Shown here piece by piece: positions 8,873 through 17,865 of a DNA stretch of 64,000 bases. The number at the start of each line of letters is the position of its first letter. Within the stretch, counting starts at the first letter, position 1. The position numbers and the translations under genes are program-made. Below the pieces are notes generated by a model, which was given only the letters and a program-made list of their open reading frames with translations, had not been told where the DNA came from and ran no database searches. The DNA is from Peribacillus simplex (lineage in GTDB: Bacteria > Bacillota > Bacilli > Bacillales > DSM-1321). The stretch spans positions 248,001 to 312,000 of the forward strand of contig NZ_FTMX01000007.1 in NCBI RefSeq assembly GCF_900156045.1, read 5' to 3'.

Positions 8873-9577
8873 TTATTTTGCTACATAACGATTAAGTCTG
8901 TCCTCTAAACTTCCTTGAATGAAAGATAGAATCGTGCAAAAAATCCAATATAAAGCAGCTGCTTCCATGTATAGTAGTAGAAATTCATAGTTTTTTGCAG
9001 CGATCTCCTGGGCTTTGCGGAATAATTCCGTTACAAGAATGAGTGATGCAAGCGATGTATCTTTTAAAAGGCTAATGAACGTATTGGATAATGGGGGAAT
9101 GGATACCCGCGCTGCTTGCGGCAAGACAATCCGCTTTAAGGCTTGGGTATATGTCATCCCGATTGAATAGCCTGCTTCCCATTGCCCTTTTGGTATCGAT
9201 AAAATGGCTGCTCGGATAATTTCCGAAGCATATGCTCCTACATTTAAAGAGAATCCTATAATGGCCGATATGAAAGGATCAATGGTTACACCTAAGTTTG
9301 GAAGTCCATAGAAAATGATAAATAATTGCACAAGTAAAGGTGTCCCGCGGATGATCGACACATATACACGCGCAATTATTTGAAGAATCCTAATGGAAGA
9401 TAATCTAGCCAATGCTGTGAGTACAGCGAGAATAAGGCCGAGAACGAATGTGATCAATGTTAGTGGAATCGTATGTTGAATAGCTCCCTCTATCATAGGA
9501 TAGAGGGAGGTTTGAGCGATGGAAACAAGCTGGTCCATACGCTCGGGGTCGGTGAAAATATTACTTAGGAGAAACAT
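8873..9577 (-). CDS. tcyB: Amino acid (cystine-type) ABC transporter permease
   Basis: A HisM/TcyB-type permease of about 234 residues with five hydrophobic segments. It contains the [17 protein letters not shown] segment and the EAA-loop region ([26 protein letters not shown]) that contacts the ATPase. The C-terminal RLNRYVAK is as I recall it for B. subtilis TcyB. The coding start overlaps the end of the binding-protein gene by about 17 bp. ATG 9577 is assumed; an in-frame TTG lies at 9586, and no strong ribosome binding site decides between them. The overlap implies coupled translation. Confidence 0.75.
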   Translation of the reverse strand: MFLLSNIFTDPERMDQLVSIAQTSLYPMIEGAIQHTIPLTLITFVLGLILAVLTALARLSSIRILQIIARVYVSIIRGTPLLVQLFIIFYGLPNLGVTIDPFISAIIGFSLNVGAYASEIIRAAILSIPKGQWEAGYSIGMTYTQALKRIVLPQAARVSIPPLSNTFISLLKDTSLASLILVTELFRKAQEIAAKNYEFLLLYMEAAALYWIFCTILSFIQGSLEDRLNRYVAK

Positions 9578-10385
9578 CTTCACCAAACCATTTATCCGAG
9601 ATTTTCGCGTACGTGCCGTCGTCTTCCATTGCTTTAAGTGCTTTGTTTACTTCTTCCACTAATTTGCCGCTGTCTTTTCTGAACATTAAACCACTCGGGA
9701 CTCCGCTTTTTTCTTCATCAGCGACTTTGATAGGTGCATCCGGGTGTTGCTTTTTATAATCAAGGTACGATAATTTGTCATTGACCGTGGCATCTACACG
9801 TTTAGAACCAATAAGCTGTACGGATTGAGAAAACCCTTCAATGCCTGTAACTTCAGCACCATGTGATTTGGCTATCTCATTGTAATTACTCGTTAAAGAT
9901 TGTGCAGAGGTCTTGCCTTTCAAATCATCGAAGGATTTAATATCCTTATTATCTTTGTGTACAAGCAATACGGCCCCTGATTGAATATATGGGTCAGAGA
10001 AATCATATTTCTTTTGACGGTCTTCATCGATGCCCACTTGGTTTGCGATCATATCAAAACGTTTAGCATCCAAGCCTGCAAACATGCCGTCCCATTGTGT
10101 TTCCTTGAATTCAGCTTTCACTCCAAGGCGTTTTGCCACTTCTTTAGCAATTTCAACATCAAATCCCGTTAGTTTATCTGAATCATCGTGGAATGTGAAA
10201 GGAGGATATGTACCTTCAGTTCCAACAGTTAATACGCCATCTTTTTTAACTTTGTCATATAGACTTTCTTGTGATGAAGATTTATTGTCGGTATCGTTTG
10301 CCTCATTTTTGTTATTGGTACCACAAGCGGTAAGTACAACCGTGAAAGCTAACAATAGCGATAAAAGTGCAACCATTTTTTTCAT
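9561..10385 (-). CDS. tcyA: Amino acid ABC transporter substrate-binding lipoprotein (cystine-type)
   Basis: The 274-residue precursor has a lipoprotein signal ending in the lipobox LTAC, with lipidated Cys21. The solute-binding (SBP_bac_3) fold follows: [16 protein letters not shown], then [17 protein letters not shown], and a C-terminal [12 protein letters not shown]. It would sit on the outer face of the membrane and deliver substrate to the permease. AGGAGG lies 8 nt before ATG 10385, and a clear sigma-A promoter lies at 10430-10458. It is the first gene of the operon. Cystine specificity is inferred from overall resemblance to TcyA. Confidence 0.8.
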   Translation of the reverse strand: MKKMVALLSLLLAFTVVLTACGTNNKNEANDTDNKSSSQESLYDKVKKDGVLTVGTEGTYPPFTFHDDSDKLTGFDVEIAKEVAKRLGVKAEFKETQWDGMFAGLDAKRFDMIANQVGIDEDRQKKYDFSDPYIQSGAVLLVHKDNKDIKSFDDLKGKTSAQSLTSNYNEIAKSHGAEVTGIEGFSQSVQLIGSKRVDATVNDKLSYLDYKKQHPDAPIKVADEEKSGVPSGLMFRKDSGKLVEEVNKALKAMEDDGTYAKISDKWFGEDVSPK

Positions 10386-10429
10386 TTGGGTAAACCTCCT
10401 AGTAATCTGATAGGGATTGATACTCTGTG

Positions 10430-10458
10430 ATACTATACAAGAAAAGGAAAAAAGTCAA
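10430..10458 (-). promoter_or_regulatory. Sigma-A promoter of the tcyABC-like operon
   Basis: On the minus strand, TTGACT (10458-10453) and TAGTAT (10435-10430) are separated by exactly 17 bp. The start codon follows about 45 bp downstream. Confidence 0.65.
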
Positions 10459-10610
10459 CGAAAATAACTTACATCATTAGTGTTAATGAAACTTGGTGAA
10501 TTATACGGATTTTCACGCATTGAAGTGAAATAATACTAAAAGAAAGATGTATCGTTATCCGAGGAAGGATTTTAAAGGAAGGGAAGGGATCATTAAGAAT
10601 CCAAGGGGAC

Positions 10611-10657
10611 AAAAAGGCCCTCTTCCACGTCGATTATTAGCTAAGTGGAGAGGGGGC
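10611..10657 (-). terminator. Terminator of the PHP-protein gene
   Basis: A 12-bp GC-rich stem with one bulge (GCCCTCTTCCAC paired with GTGGAGAGGGGGC) is followed on the minus strand by TTTTT. Confidence 0.8.
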
Positions 10658-10698
10658 TTCTTTAGAGCGTCCAGAACTATTGCAGGATACTTTTCAAC

Positions 10699-12288
10699 TT
10701 AGTGTTTATCATGATTCCTATCCTCCACACTGACGAAAATAGGGTTCGAATAGAACCAAAGGTCTTTATAGTTACGTTTGTTTATTTCTGAAAAACGCGT
10801 TTCGTTATCCTCGATTTCAGTTTTTGTATCGATCAGCGGTTCACCGTCCATCGTTTCTCCAGAGACATTTTCCCCTAGGTTCGTGCCTCGCAAACGGAAA
10901 TATTGATCCTTATTTGCTTTGACTTTGTAAGTGATGGTATGAAAACCATCGCGATCGGTTTTCCAGTCTTTACTTGTAAAGCGTTTAACCACTTTTGACG
11001 TATCATTGGTGGCTTTATTATAAGCAGGTGTTCCAGGAACCGCTTTCCCTGTTACTTCCCCCGAAATTAGGTCCACGTGGTCCACTTTGACGGAGTCCCC
11101 GTTGTTGTTCTTTTTAGGGCTCTTAAATCGGATAGTGACCTTGACCATCTGTCCTTCCTTCACCTTAAGGTCCCCGCCCATCTCAACCTTGTTGTTTCCG
11201 TTTTTAGCTTGGAAATCAAGGGCATCGATCAAGTCACCGAAAACGGAGAAGGATTTCCCAGATCGCATGCCGTCAAGGACGGATTTTATTGATGAGCCAT
11301 TTACCCATGTATAATTCTTGGAATATTCTCCTGGCCAGTAGCCGCTGGAGTATAGGCGATTTTCACTGATTTCGAAATGGGAGTCCGAATTGGAAAAATT
11401 CCAGAACTTACGGCCTTCCCCAAGAAGCGCATCCCATGCACCTCCCACCTTAGCAAGCATGTAATCGGATCCGCCATAGGTCCGGTTTTCCGGTGTTGCC
11501 AGATTTAAACCGCCTCGATCTGGCTCCATCTGGTTACCTGGCATACCTTCAAATCCGAACATGACATCCGGGGCGATATTGTTGAAGTCACGAAAATCAG
11601 ATATGTTGTAAACCCTCTTTCTTGATGGGTGGTTCAATATGGCATAACTTGTATGCTTATAATTTTTCTCAAGCCATGCCAATGCTGTTCGAGCATCCTC
11701 GGATGTCTTATTGGCTCTTTGATCCTGTGCTTTCCAGACGGCTACATCCTTAGAATCAAACAACTTTTCATCCTGGTTGGTGAACAGATATTCGAACTGA
11801 TTGCCAGCTTTCAGGCTTTTAGGTGAGCCCGGCTGATCTCCCAAAATGCCTATGCCGACATGCTCGTATGTAGGCATGTCCCATTCGAAGCCTGAAAAGA
11901 TGACTTTATTTTTAAATTTGCCCTCTTTTTGCAGTTGTTCCATTTTCGGGGCTTGATATTGAATGATTCCCTGAGACAGCGGTATCGGACCGCCTGGAAT
12001 CAAATGTCCCTCATCATCCCTTGAAGACATCCTCAAGTGGTCGGAAATTCCCATCCAATCCAAGCCATATTTATTAAATGCGTTATTTAGCAAGCTCTCA
12101 AGGATCTGTGATCCCGCGGCATCATCGGACTGAGTGGTATGGGCATGATATTCCCCTTTCATCCATCTGCCTCCCGGATTTGTCTGATTGTCTTCTGCAT
12201 CTTTTGCAGCAACCGCGACCGGGAGACCCTGGAAAAGGATGGCTATGCTTAGAACCGAAACTGTGAAAGCCCTGAACTTATTAATCAT
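10699..12288 (-). CDS. Secreted PHP-domain (phosphoesterase-like) protein
   Basis: The protein of about 529 residues starts with a signal peptide (KFRAFTVSVLSIAILFQG, cleavage near AVAAK). PHP-type metal motifs follow: EYHAHTTQSDDA, WMGISDHLRM, a LNHPSRK segment and SNSDSHFE near the end of the catalytic half. PHP domains are metal-dependent phosphoesterases. The C-terminal 170 residues look beta-rich and may be a carbohydrate- or surface-binding module. ATG 12288 is preferred over ATG 12306 because the latter overlaps the GGAGGG site. It is a single gene between terminators. An extracellular phosphoesterase is inferred; the substrate is unknown. Confidence 0.75.
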   Translation of the reverse strand: MINKFRAFTVSVLSIAILFQGLPVAVAAKDAEDNQTNPGGRWMKGEYHAHTTQSDDAAGSQILESLLNNAFNKYGLDWMGISDHLRMSSRDDEGHLIPGGPIPLSQGIIQYQAPKMEQLQKEGKFKNKVIFSGFEWDMPTYEHVGIGILGDQPGSPKSLKAGNQFEYLFTNQDEKLFDSKDVAVWKAQDQRANKTSEDARTALAWLEKNYKHTSYAILNHPSRKRVYNISDFRDFNNIAPDVMFGFEGMPGNQMEPDRGGLNLATPENRTYGGSDYMLAKVGGAWDALLGEGRKFWNFSNSDSHFEISENRLYSSGYWPGEYSKNYTWVNGSSIKSVLDGMRSGKSFSVFGDLIDALDFQAKNGNNKVEMGGDLKVKEGQMVKVTIRFKSPKKNNNGDSVKVDHVDLISGEVTGKAVPGTPAYNKATNDTSKVVKRFTSKDWKTDRDGFHTITYKVKANKDQYFRLRGTNLGENVSGETMDGEPLIDTKTEIEDNETRFSEINKRNYKDLWFYSNPIFVSVEDRNHDKH

Positions 12289-12451
12289 TTTACCGACACC
12301 CTCCATATATTGAAATAATATTGAACAAGCTAATTTTATTGTAAAAGTATTAAGAATCCGTTTGGGGTGAGTATGGTTTTTGTAAAAGGAAAGACCGATT
12401 TCGGTAACAGTGGTTTAGAAATTGAAAGGAGGGGGAAGGGCTTGTAACAAA

Positions 12452-12489
12452 AAAGGTTATAGAGAAAAAATTTTTTCTCTACAACCTTT
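12452..12489 (-). terminator. Terminator of the yjgB-like gene
   Basis: A 19-bp inverted repeat with a single mismatch, centred on AAAAAA/TTTTTT, lies just downstream of the leftward gene. Confidence 0.75.
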
Positions 12490-12511
12490 AACGACTATTT
12501 TGCCGTAAATA

Positions 12512-13099
12512 TTATTTAGCTTCGAGTAGATTGATATGATCTACAGTTTGATCTTCACCAACAATGAATTGAAGTTCATAATTTCCTGTCTTGTAAATGT
12601 AGTTGATTTCATTCGTACTGGAAATATGGCGTATTTCGTCAGCACTGCCGAGTTGTTTTCCTAAAACTTTAGGTGTGATGCTTCCTAGATTATGGTCCCG
12701 TTCTATATTTGTCCCAAAATATCGGATTTGTGAAATGGTCTTGTCATCGTTATAGGCAAATGCAAATCCTGGATGCCCCATTTCTGCATGGTAATAGTCA
12801 AAAGTATCATCTGTGTTACTTGGCTCAGGGGGGGAACCGAATGTCTCATATACATCTTTTTGGGTATTTTCATTGATTTTTAAACCCAAGGCAGTATAAG
12901 GCATTTCTCCTGAAAAGGCTTTATTGTAGATCTCATGTAAGGTGGTAAGAGCGTGTTCCTTAGCTATGGCAGAAGCGGAATCCATTGTGGATGCAGCCTC
13001 AACCGGTTCTGTTGAAAACGATGTACCTGCCCCTAAAAGAGAACCGGTTAGAATAACCGCGCTAACCATTCTGGCAGCTGGTTTTTTAGATAACATCAT
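12512..13099 (-). CDS. yjgB: YjgB family (DUF4309) secreted protein
   Basis: A 195-residue exported protein with an N-terminal signal sequence (cleavage near VEAAS at about residue 36) and a single DUF4309-type domain containing GLKINENTQKDVYETFG and GHPGFAFAYNDDKTI. It is similar in length and motif order to B. subtilis YjgB. ATG 13099 is supported by AGGAGGG 7 nt upstream. It is a monocistronic leftward gene. No activity is known to me; an envelope or extracellular location is the only safe inference. Confidence 0.75.
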   Translation of the reverse strand: MMLSKKPAARMVSAVILTGSLLGAGTSFSTEPVEAASTMDSASAIAKEHALTTLHEIYNKAFSGEMPYTALGLKINENTQKDVYETFGSPPEPSNTDDTFDYYHAEMGHPGFAFAYNDDKTISQIRYFGTNIERDHNLGSITPKVLGKQLGSADEIRHISSTNEINYIYKTGNYELQFIVGEDQTVDHINLLEAK

Positions 13100-13283
13100 T
13101 TCTTATCCCTCCTATATCATTACTTTTCCACAATTTCCTAGCATGAAACATTTTTTGGATGAGCAATTGGAATGTTTGATAATGGTGGCGCATCAGGTAC
13201 ATTTTACAATCTTTCATTCTGTAAAAATGATTGAACCGCTTGGTTATAGGGCAATAAGGGATGTTTCATGCAGTCGAAAAATA

Positions 13284-13490
13284 AAGGCTCTTTTCGTAAA
13301 GATTGTTGTTTTTAAAACGAAACTATTTAAGGTTGATTGGAGCGCAAGTGCGAGACTCCTGCGGGAGCAGCGGGACAGGCGTTTACACCGAGGAGGCTCA
13401 CCGCCCGCCCCGCGGAAAGCGAGCATCTGGAGGGGAAGTCAACCACAACGCTTTACTTGGTAAATAGCAACAAAGTATGCGAAAACAGCC
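13284..13490. repeat. Dispersed Bacillaceae intergenic repeat, copy 1
   Basis: This 207-bp element starts AAGGCTCTTTTCGTAAAG and ends AAAGTATGCGAAAACAGCC. Its core is GATTGGAGCGCAAGTGCGAG, then a GC-rich hairpin-forming stretch and GAAAGCGAGCATCTGGAGG. The flanks are nearly identical to the copy at 22627-22809. The core is a widespread intergenic repeat in Bacillus-related genomes as I recall it. This copy retains the segment around CGAGGAGGCTCACCGCCC but lacks the GGTGAGACCC part seen in the other copy. No protein is encoded. Confidence 0.85.
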
Positions 13491-13494
13491 AAAA

Positions 13495-13528
13495 TAAAAA
13501 AGGTGCTTCACCATGATGAAACACCTTT
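13495..13528 (-). terminator. Terminator of the DinB-family gene
   Basis: The stem AAAAGGTGCTTCA / TGAAACACCTTTT with a 6-nt loop lies immediately downstream of the leftward gene. Confidence 0.75.
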
Positions 13529-13542
13529 TGAAAATGATGTGA

Positions 13543-14013
13543 TTAATCCCAAACGTTAATTCTAGGAACTCCAGCAGTTCTTAAGTAGTCCAATAATTGA
13601 CCAGTATGTACAGACTCGTGATAAGCGATTCTTAACAACATGTCACCTAAATCCCTGATATATCCGATATTAGAGCGATCAATTTTAATATTGGATAAGT
13701 CGTCCTCGCTGAAGGATCTGATCGTTTCCAAAAAATCACGCCTATAAGGTTCGGCAAAGTTCAATTCCGCTTCAACAGAGGTAAGTGGCTGTTTTTCAAA
13801 TGGTGATTCATAAACTTGTAGACTACCTTGATTTTTAATGGATAAATGATAGTAATGCTCACTATCAAGGACATGTCTAACCATTTCCAAACAGCTCATC
13901 GCCTTGTCGTCCGGTTTCCAATGGAGTGTGCTTTTAGGTATTGATGTCCAAAGTTTAATGTTTCTTCTTCTAACCTCTTCCAGATTTAGGATGATTAGTT
14001 CTATCGATTTCAT
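13543..14013 (-). CDS. DinB family protein
   Basis: This 156-residue four-helix protein has the three metal-binding His positions of the DinB/YfiT superfamily: one in MVRHVLDSEHYY and two in AYHESVHTGQLLDYL. Such proteins bind a divalent metal; some are thiol-dependent transferases (bacillithiol or mycothiol) and others have no assigned activity. It is monocistronic with its own terminator. The family is secure, the reaction is not. Confidence 0.8.
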   Translation of the reverse strand: MKSIELIILNLEEVRRRNIKLWTSIPKSTLHWKPDDKAMSCLEMVRHVLDSEHYYHLSIKNQGSLQVYESPFEKQPLTSVEAELNFAEPYRRDFLETIRSFSEDDLSNIKIDRSNIGYIRDLGDMLLRIAYHESVHTGQLLDYLRTAGVPRINVWD

Positions 14014-14514
14014 AATTATCTCCCCTTTTTAGCAGGTATATTTTAACTATACACGAATGGACGCTGAAGATATGGGGTTATTTTGAAAATATAGAAAATT
14101 TAATAATCTGTTCAGCTTTGTGTATTCCTTCTATTATGTAAAGTATCGCCTCTGTTTAAATAAGGACCTGTTTATTTTTCTGGTTGCTTTTTATATGGGA
14201 GTCCTAAGATAGAAGCGGCCTGGAGAGGAATTAAATTAAGGATTAGGGTTTTAAGAGACTACAGAGAAATGCCTATGAATCCGTGTGAATTTACAGGCGA
14301 TTTCATTCCCTAGTTGTTCCATTGCGTGGGGGATACATGATTCATATATCCGTATAACCCCAGTATCCCTTATCGGGATTAGTATGAGACAGAGAAGTCC
14401 AGTTAATGAAGGGGAAAACAGATGAATGATTCGTATTAGTTGTGCACTGTATTACAAGATAAAGAAGGGATTTTAATCAATCTTTCTTTGTTAATAGGTG
14501 GCAGGAGGACCTTT
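14014..14514. other. 500-bp gap without a recognisable gene
   Basis: I find no ORF longer than about 30 codons with a ribosome binding site on either strand. A weak hairpin (AAAGAAGGGATT / AATCTTTCTTT, about 14461-14490) could end the leftward GNAT gene. The rest shows no obvious repeat or operator. Confidence 0.4.
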
Positions 14515-14928
14515 TTAAATTAAGGATTGAATTAGAATGTCATTATGATAAATTAAAACCGGTTTAAATCCAAGGGCTTTAAACTTTTGTAATGCTTCTG
14601 GGTTGTTTTTGTTCACAAAACCGGACACTACAAGGATCCCTTTTTTTCTCACATAAGTTACTAATTCGGGTAAAAGGGATTGCAAAATTCCTTTTCCTCT
14701 ATATTTCTTGTCAAGTACTACATAATTAATATGAGCCACTTTATATAAGTAAAGATTATAACAAAGAAATCCCACTACTTTACCCTTATCATTACAAACT
14801 ACGAGTACCTTATGTGACTTTTGCAATATTTCATTCACTTTATTAGGCGAAACCCGAAAATTACTTACCGTAATATCCGTTAATTTCTTGATATCCTTTT
14901 TAGGTTTCCATTCTCGAAAATACATCAT
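14515..14928 (-). CDS. GNAT family N-acetyltransferase
   Basis: The protein of about 137 residues has the GNAT core: a beta4 segment HINYVVLDKKYRGKG, where RGKGI is the acetyl-CoA pyrophosphate loop, followed by LQSLLPELVTYVRKKG and the C-terminal NPEALQKFKALGF motif. AAAGGAG lies 5 nt before ATG 14928 (a second ATG follows at once), so a longer frame starting at 15024 is not needed. It transfers an acetyl group to an amine; the substrate is unknown. It appears monocistronic. Confidence 0.8.
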   Translation of the reverse strand: MMYFREWKPKKDIKKLTDITVSNFRVSPNKVNEILQKSHKVLVVCNDKGKVVGFLCYNLYLYKVAHINYVVLDKKYRGKGILQSLLPELVTYVRKKGILVVSGFVNKNNPEALQKFKALGFKPVLIYHNDILIQSLI

Positions 14929-15032
14929 AATTTCTCCTTTAGCTCTATTAGATATAACAGTTTTTAACCAGAAATATATAGCTTGTACATGTGGAAAAAT
15001 AACAAAAACTCTGAAATCAGTCATAATGTTTT

Positions 15033-15081
15033 ATTAAGATGAAATTCCTTTAGAATAATTCCAAAGGAATTCCATCTTAAT
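15033..15081. repeat. Long imperfect inverted repeat
   Basis: A stem of about 19 bp (ATTAAGATG plus AATTCCTTT on one arm, AAAGGAATT plus CATCTTAAT on the other) encloses an 11-nt loop. It lacks a T run on the sense side of the leftward genes, so it is either a weak terminator or an RNA-stabilising hairpin. Confidence 0.55.
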
Positions 15082-15098
15082 CTCAAAAAAGCAATCTC

Positions 15099-15269
15099 TT
15101 AATCCCTTTTAAATTTCTTGATAGAAGTGGGTTGCTTGATTGATGTACCTCTATTATTGTTTAATAAATTATTTAAGATTCTTCTCAAGGCTGACCTACG
15201 GCTGTTATTTTCACTTCCAGAATTGCCATTACTGGAACCGCCAGTTCTTCTTAGCTTTTTGTTTGACAC
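15099..15269 (-). CDS. Small basic protein of unknown function
   Basis: This 56-residue frame starts at GTG 15269, 9 nt after AAAGGGG, and encodes a Ser/Asn/Arg-rich, strongly basic, non-membrane protein (RRTGGSSNGNSGSENNS, then RRSALRRILNNLLNNN). I do not recognise the family. The ribosome binding site, the biased composition and the following hairpin argue for a real gene. Alternative in-frame starts upstream (ATG 15278, ATG 15302) lack spacing to a binding site. A role in spores or nucleic-acid binding would be guesswork. Confidence 0.45.
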   Translation of the reverse strand: MSNKKLRRTGGSSNGNSGSENNSRRSALRRILNNLLNNNRGTSIKQPTSIKKFKRD

Positions 15270-15486
15270 TGAAATCATCCCCTTTGTTATATAAATTTCC
15301 ACATTACTAATTTATGTGTAATATTCCTTTTTGCTTGGACAAGTTCACCAATTGTTGCACGCGTATGTTATGTATTCGTAATACCAATTAATGTAATAAG
15401 ATGGTATACTTGTGAAGTAATTCACAAAAAAGTGGAAGTGTTTATGATTCGACCTATTCACTCTTAAAAGAAAGCGGGTTGGTTAT

Positions 15487-16377
15487 ATGCTGAAGAAAGT
15501 GGTTTTAGCTGGCGGGACTGGTTTTGTCGGTCAATACTTTGAAAAGCATTTCAGGAATTTGGGATATGAGATAAGGATCATCTCCAGGCAAACCCCGCAT
15601 ACTGGCTGGGAAGATAAAGAAGGAATAAGGGAAACGATCGATCATTCGGATATGTTAATCAACCTAGCAGGAAAAACGGTCAATTGCCGCTACAATGCCA
15701 AGAATAAGAAAGAAATATTGGATTCACGAACTGATACGACTGAAGTGCTAGGTAAGGCGATTGAACAATGTGAAAATCCTCCTTCAATATGGATAAACTC
15801 AAGTACGGCAACGATATACAGGCATGCTGAAGATAAACCAATGACGGAGGAAGATGGTGTAATCGGTTCAGGCTTTTCCGTAGATGTAGCGAAAGCGTGG
15901 GAGCGCTCATTTTTCGATTTCCAGCTACCCAAGACGAGACAAATTGCTTTACGAATCGCCATTGTATTGGGCGATGGGGGAGTGATGACCCCATATAGGA
16001 ATTTGGTTAAATTCGGATTGGGAGGCCATCAAGGATCAGGAAATCAGAAATTCAGTTGGATACATATAGAAGATTTATTTAACATTGTCCTTTTTCTGAG
16101 AAAGAATCAGGAGTTGAGCGGGGTGTTCAATTGTTCATCGCCTCATCCAGTTACAAATCGTGAACTGATGGCTCATTTGAGAAAGCTCATGAATATTAGG
16201 ATAGGACTTCCCTGTCCAACACCCATGCTTGAAATGGGAGCTTTCTTTATGGGGACCGAAACGGAATTGATATTAAAAAGCCGGTGGGTCATTCCAGAGA
16301 GGTTGGAAAAGGCGGGGTATGCATTTAAATTCCATCATCTTGATGAGGCTCTGGAACAGATACTGATGAATTCTTAA
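15487..16377 (+). CDS. TIGR01777 family NAD-dependent epimerase-like protein
   Basis: This 296-residue atypical short-chain dehydrogenase has the Rossmann dinucleotide motif GGTGFVG at residues 10-16, a NLAGKTV segment, a SSTATIY strand and the family signature SWIHIEDL. A C-terminal DUF1731-like part ends the protein. It is paralogous to the yfhF product at 44187-45107 in this window. Start ATG 15487 follows AAAGCGGG. The aminotransferase gene starts 62 bp downstream in the same direction. The family is linked to cell-division defects in other bacteria (SulA-like annotation), but the substrate is unknown. Confidence 0.8.
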   Translation: MLKKVVLAGGTGFVGQYFEKHFRNLGYEIRIISRQTPHTGWEDKEGIRETIDHSDMLINLAGKTVNCRYNAKNKKEILDSRTDTTEVLGKAIEQCENPPSIWINSSTATIYRHAEDKPMTEEDGVIGSGFSVDVAKAWERSFFDFQLPKTRQIALRIAIVLGDGGVMTPYRNLVKFGLGGHQGSGNQKFSWIHIEDLFNIVLFLRKNQELSGVFNCSSPHPVTNRELMAHLRKLMNIRIGLPCPTPMLEMGAFFMGTETELILKSRWVIPERLEKAGYAFKFHHLDEALEQILMNS

Positions 16378-16439
16378 AATACTCGAGATTGATTGCTATA
16401 ATGATAGATAGAAAATCATTAAGAGAGGGGAATCGTAAA

Positions 16440-17618
16440 ATGAATATGACTCCATCTGAAAAAGTCGGAAGATTCACAACAGGAATATTTTCAGAGTTGG
16501 CGACCCGCAAGCAGGATGCAATGGAACGAGGGGTGGATGTTATCGATTTGAGTGTAGGAAGTCCGGATTTACCACCGCCTGATTTTGTAGTGGATACGCT
16601 TGTGAAATATGCGCAGGATCCCAATTCTTACGGGTATACGTTAAAAGGTACGCCTGAATTCAATGAGGCAGTCCGTTATTTTTATCGGATGCGTTATGGA
16701 GTGGAGCTGGATGCAGAAAGGGAAGTCCTCCAGCTGATGGGATCGCAGGATGGCCTTGCACACTTGGCAACGGCGATGATAAACCCTGGAGATTATGTGC
16801 TGGTGCCGGATCCGGGATATCCAATTTATGAAGCAAGTGTAGAGCTTGCCGGCGGAATCATTCATCCGATGCCGCTTACTGCCGAAAATGGATTCCTGCC
16901 GCAGCTCAACGGTATTCCGGATGAAATAGTGAAAAAGACCAAAATGATGATTATCAGTTATCCGGGAAATCCTGTCACCGCCCTTGCTGATGAAACTTTC
17001 TTTTCGGAAGTCATATCTTTCGCGAAAAAGAACGAGATCATGGTGGTGCACGATTTTGCTTATTCAGAGTTGATTTTTGATGATCATCCGCAAATTAGTT
17101 TTATGTCCATTCCTGGTGCCAAGGAAGTGGGGATTGAATTTAACTCACTTTCCAAAACTTTTAATATGGCCGGCTGCCGTATTGGATATGCGGTGGGCAA
17201 TCGAGAGGCGCTGAACATCCTGGGAACGTTGAAATCACACATCGATTATGGGGTTTTTTATCCAATCCAAAAAGCTGCCGAGATGGCGCTAACTTCCAAT
17301 CTTTCGCTGCTATCAGAACAGGTTAAGGAATACCAGGCCCGACGTGATGCCTTGATATCAGGTCTTGCGGAAGGGGGATGGCATGTGCCGAAAACCTCAG
17401 CTACCATGTTTATTTGGGCCCAAATTCCTGCAGGCTGGAAATCACGGGATTTTTCCTATGCATTGATTGAAAAAGCAGGGGTAACGGTCGTACCAGGCGA
17501 TGCTTTTGGGAAGCAGGGTGAAGGGTATGTCCGGATGGCCTTGGTCCAGCCGGCCGAGAGATTGAAAGAAGCTGCTGAACGAATCAAATTGTTTTTGGAG
17601 AAAAAAAATGGAGTGTAA
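16440..17618 (+). CDS. Class I/II PLP aminotransferase (LL-diaminopimelate aminotransferase-like)
   Basis: The 392-residue enzyme has the fold type I signature: DLSVGSPDLPPP near the N-terminus, PGYPIYEASVELAGG, the Asn-containing SYPGNPVTA, HDFAYSEL and the PLP-lysine motif SLSKTFNMAGCRIGY. This pattern is usual for proteins annotated as LL-diaminopimelate aminotransferase or related enzymes. ATG 16440 is preferred over upstream frames because AGAGAGGGG stands about 10 nt before it. Bacillus normally makes diaminopimelate by the acetylated route, so the true substrate may be another amino acid. Confidence 0.75.
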   Translation: MNMTPSEKVGRFTTGIFSELATRKQDAMERGVDVIDLSVGSPDLPPPDFVVDTLVKYAQDPNSYGYTLKGTPEFNEAVRYFYRMRYGVELDAEREVLQLMGSQDGLAHLATAMINPGDYVLVPDPGYPIYEASVELAGGIIHPMPLTAENGFLPQLNGIPDEIVKKTKMMIISYPGNPVTALADETFFSEVISFAKKNEIMVVHDFAYSELIFDDHPQISFMSIPGAKEVGIEFNSLSKTFNMAGCRIGYAVGNREALNILGTLKSHIDYGVFYPIQKAAEMALTSNLSLLSEQVKEYQARRDALISGLAEGGWHVPKTSATMFIWAQIPAGWKSRDFSYALIEKAGVTVVPGDAFGKQGEGYVRMALVQPAERLKEAAERIKLFLEKKNGV

Positions 17619-17650
17619 AAAATCTAGCATTTAATATATTCAGGTTTTAA

Positions 17651-17824
17651 GAACGCTTGATTGCCGCCGCTATCCATTCCGAGGGGATTGATAGAAATGG
17701 TTTGCGGACGGTGACTATCATTTTACCTATAGAGGCAGTAGCTTATTTTTAAAAGGAAGGAATCAACTGGCACGGTGAGGAGTATATAGAGCTTGAGGAA
17801 GTTGTTATTTACTTGTTAAAGTGA
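17651..17824 (+). pseudogene. Possible decayed small ORF
   Basis: One frame stays open for 57 codons except for a single TAA at 17750-17752. After the stop it reads as a protein-like stretch (NWHGEEYIELEEVVIYLLK) ending at TGA 17822, and a real terminator follows at 17866. No start codon with a ribosome binding site is evident and I do not recognise the family. It could be a remnant or chance; it is the only coding-like signal in this 410-bp gap. Confidence 0.25.
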
Positions 17825-17865
17825 GGCGCTCTCTAGTGTTTTTAACACTACTATGAAGTTTAAGA

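Noticed and set aside
12942..13463. 173-codon plus-strand ORF over the yjgB start and repeat copy 1
   Set aside because: It is antisense to yjgB and then reads through the dispersed repeat. It has no ribosome binding site and no protein-like composition.
14014..14514. Possible hidden small gene in the 500-bp gap
   Set aside because: No frame of useful length with a ribosome binding site and protein-like composition was found on either strand.
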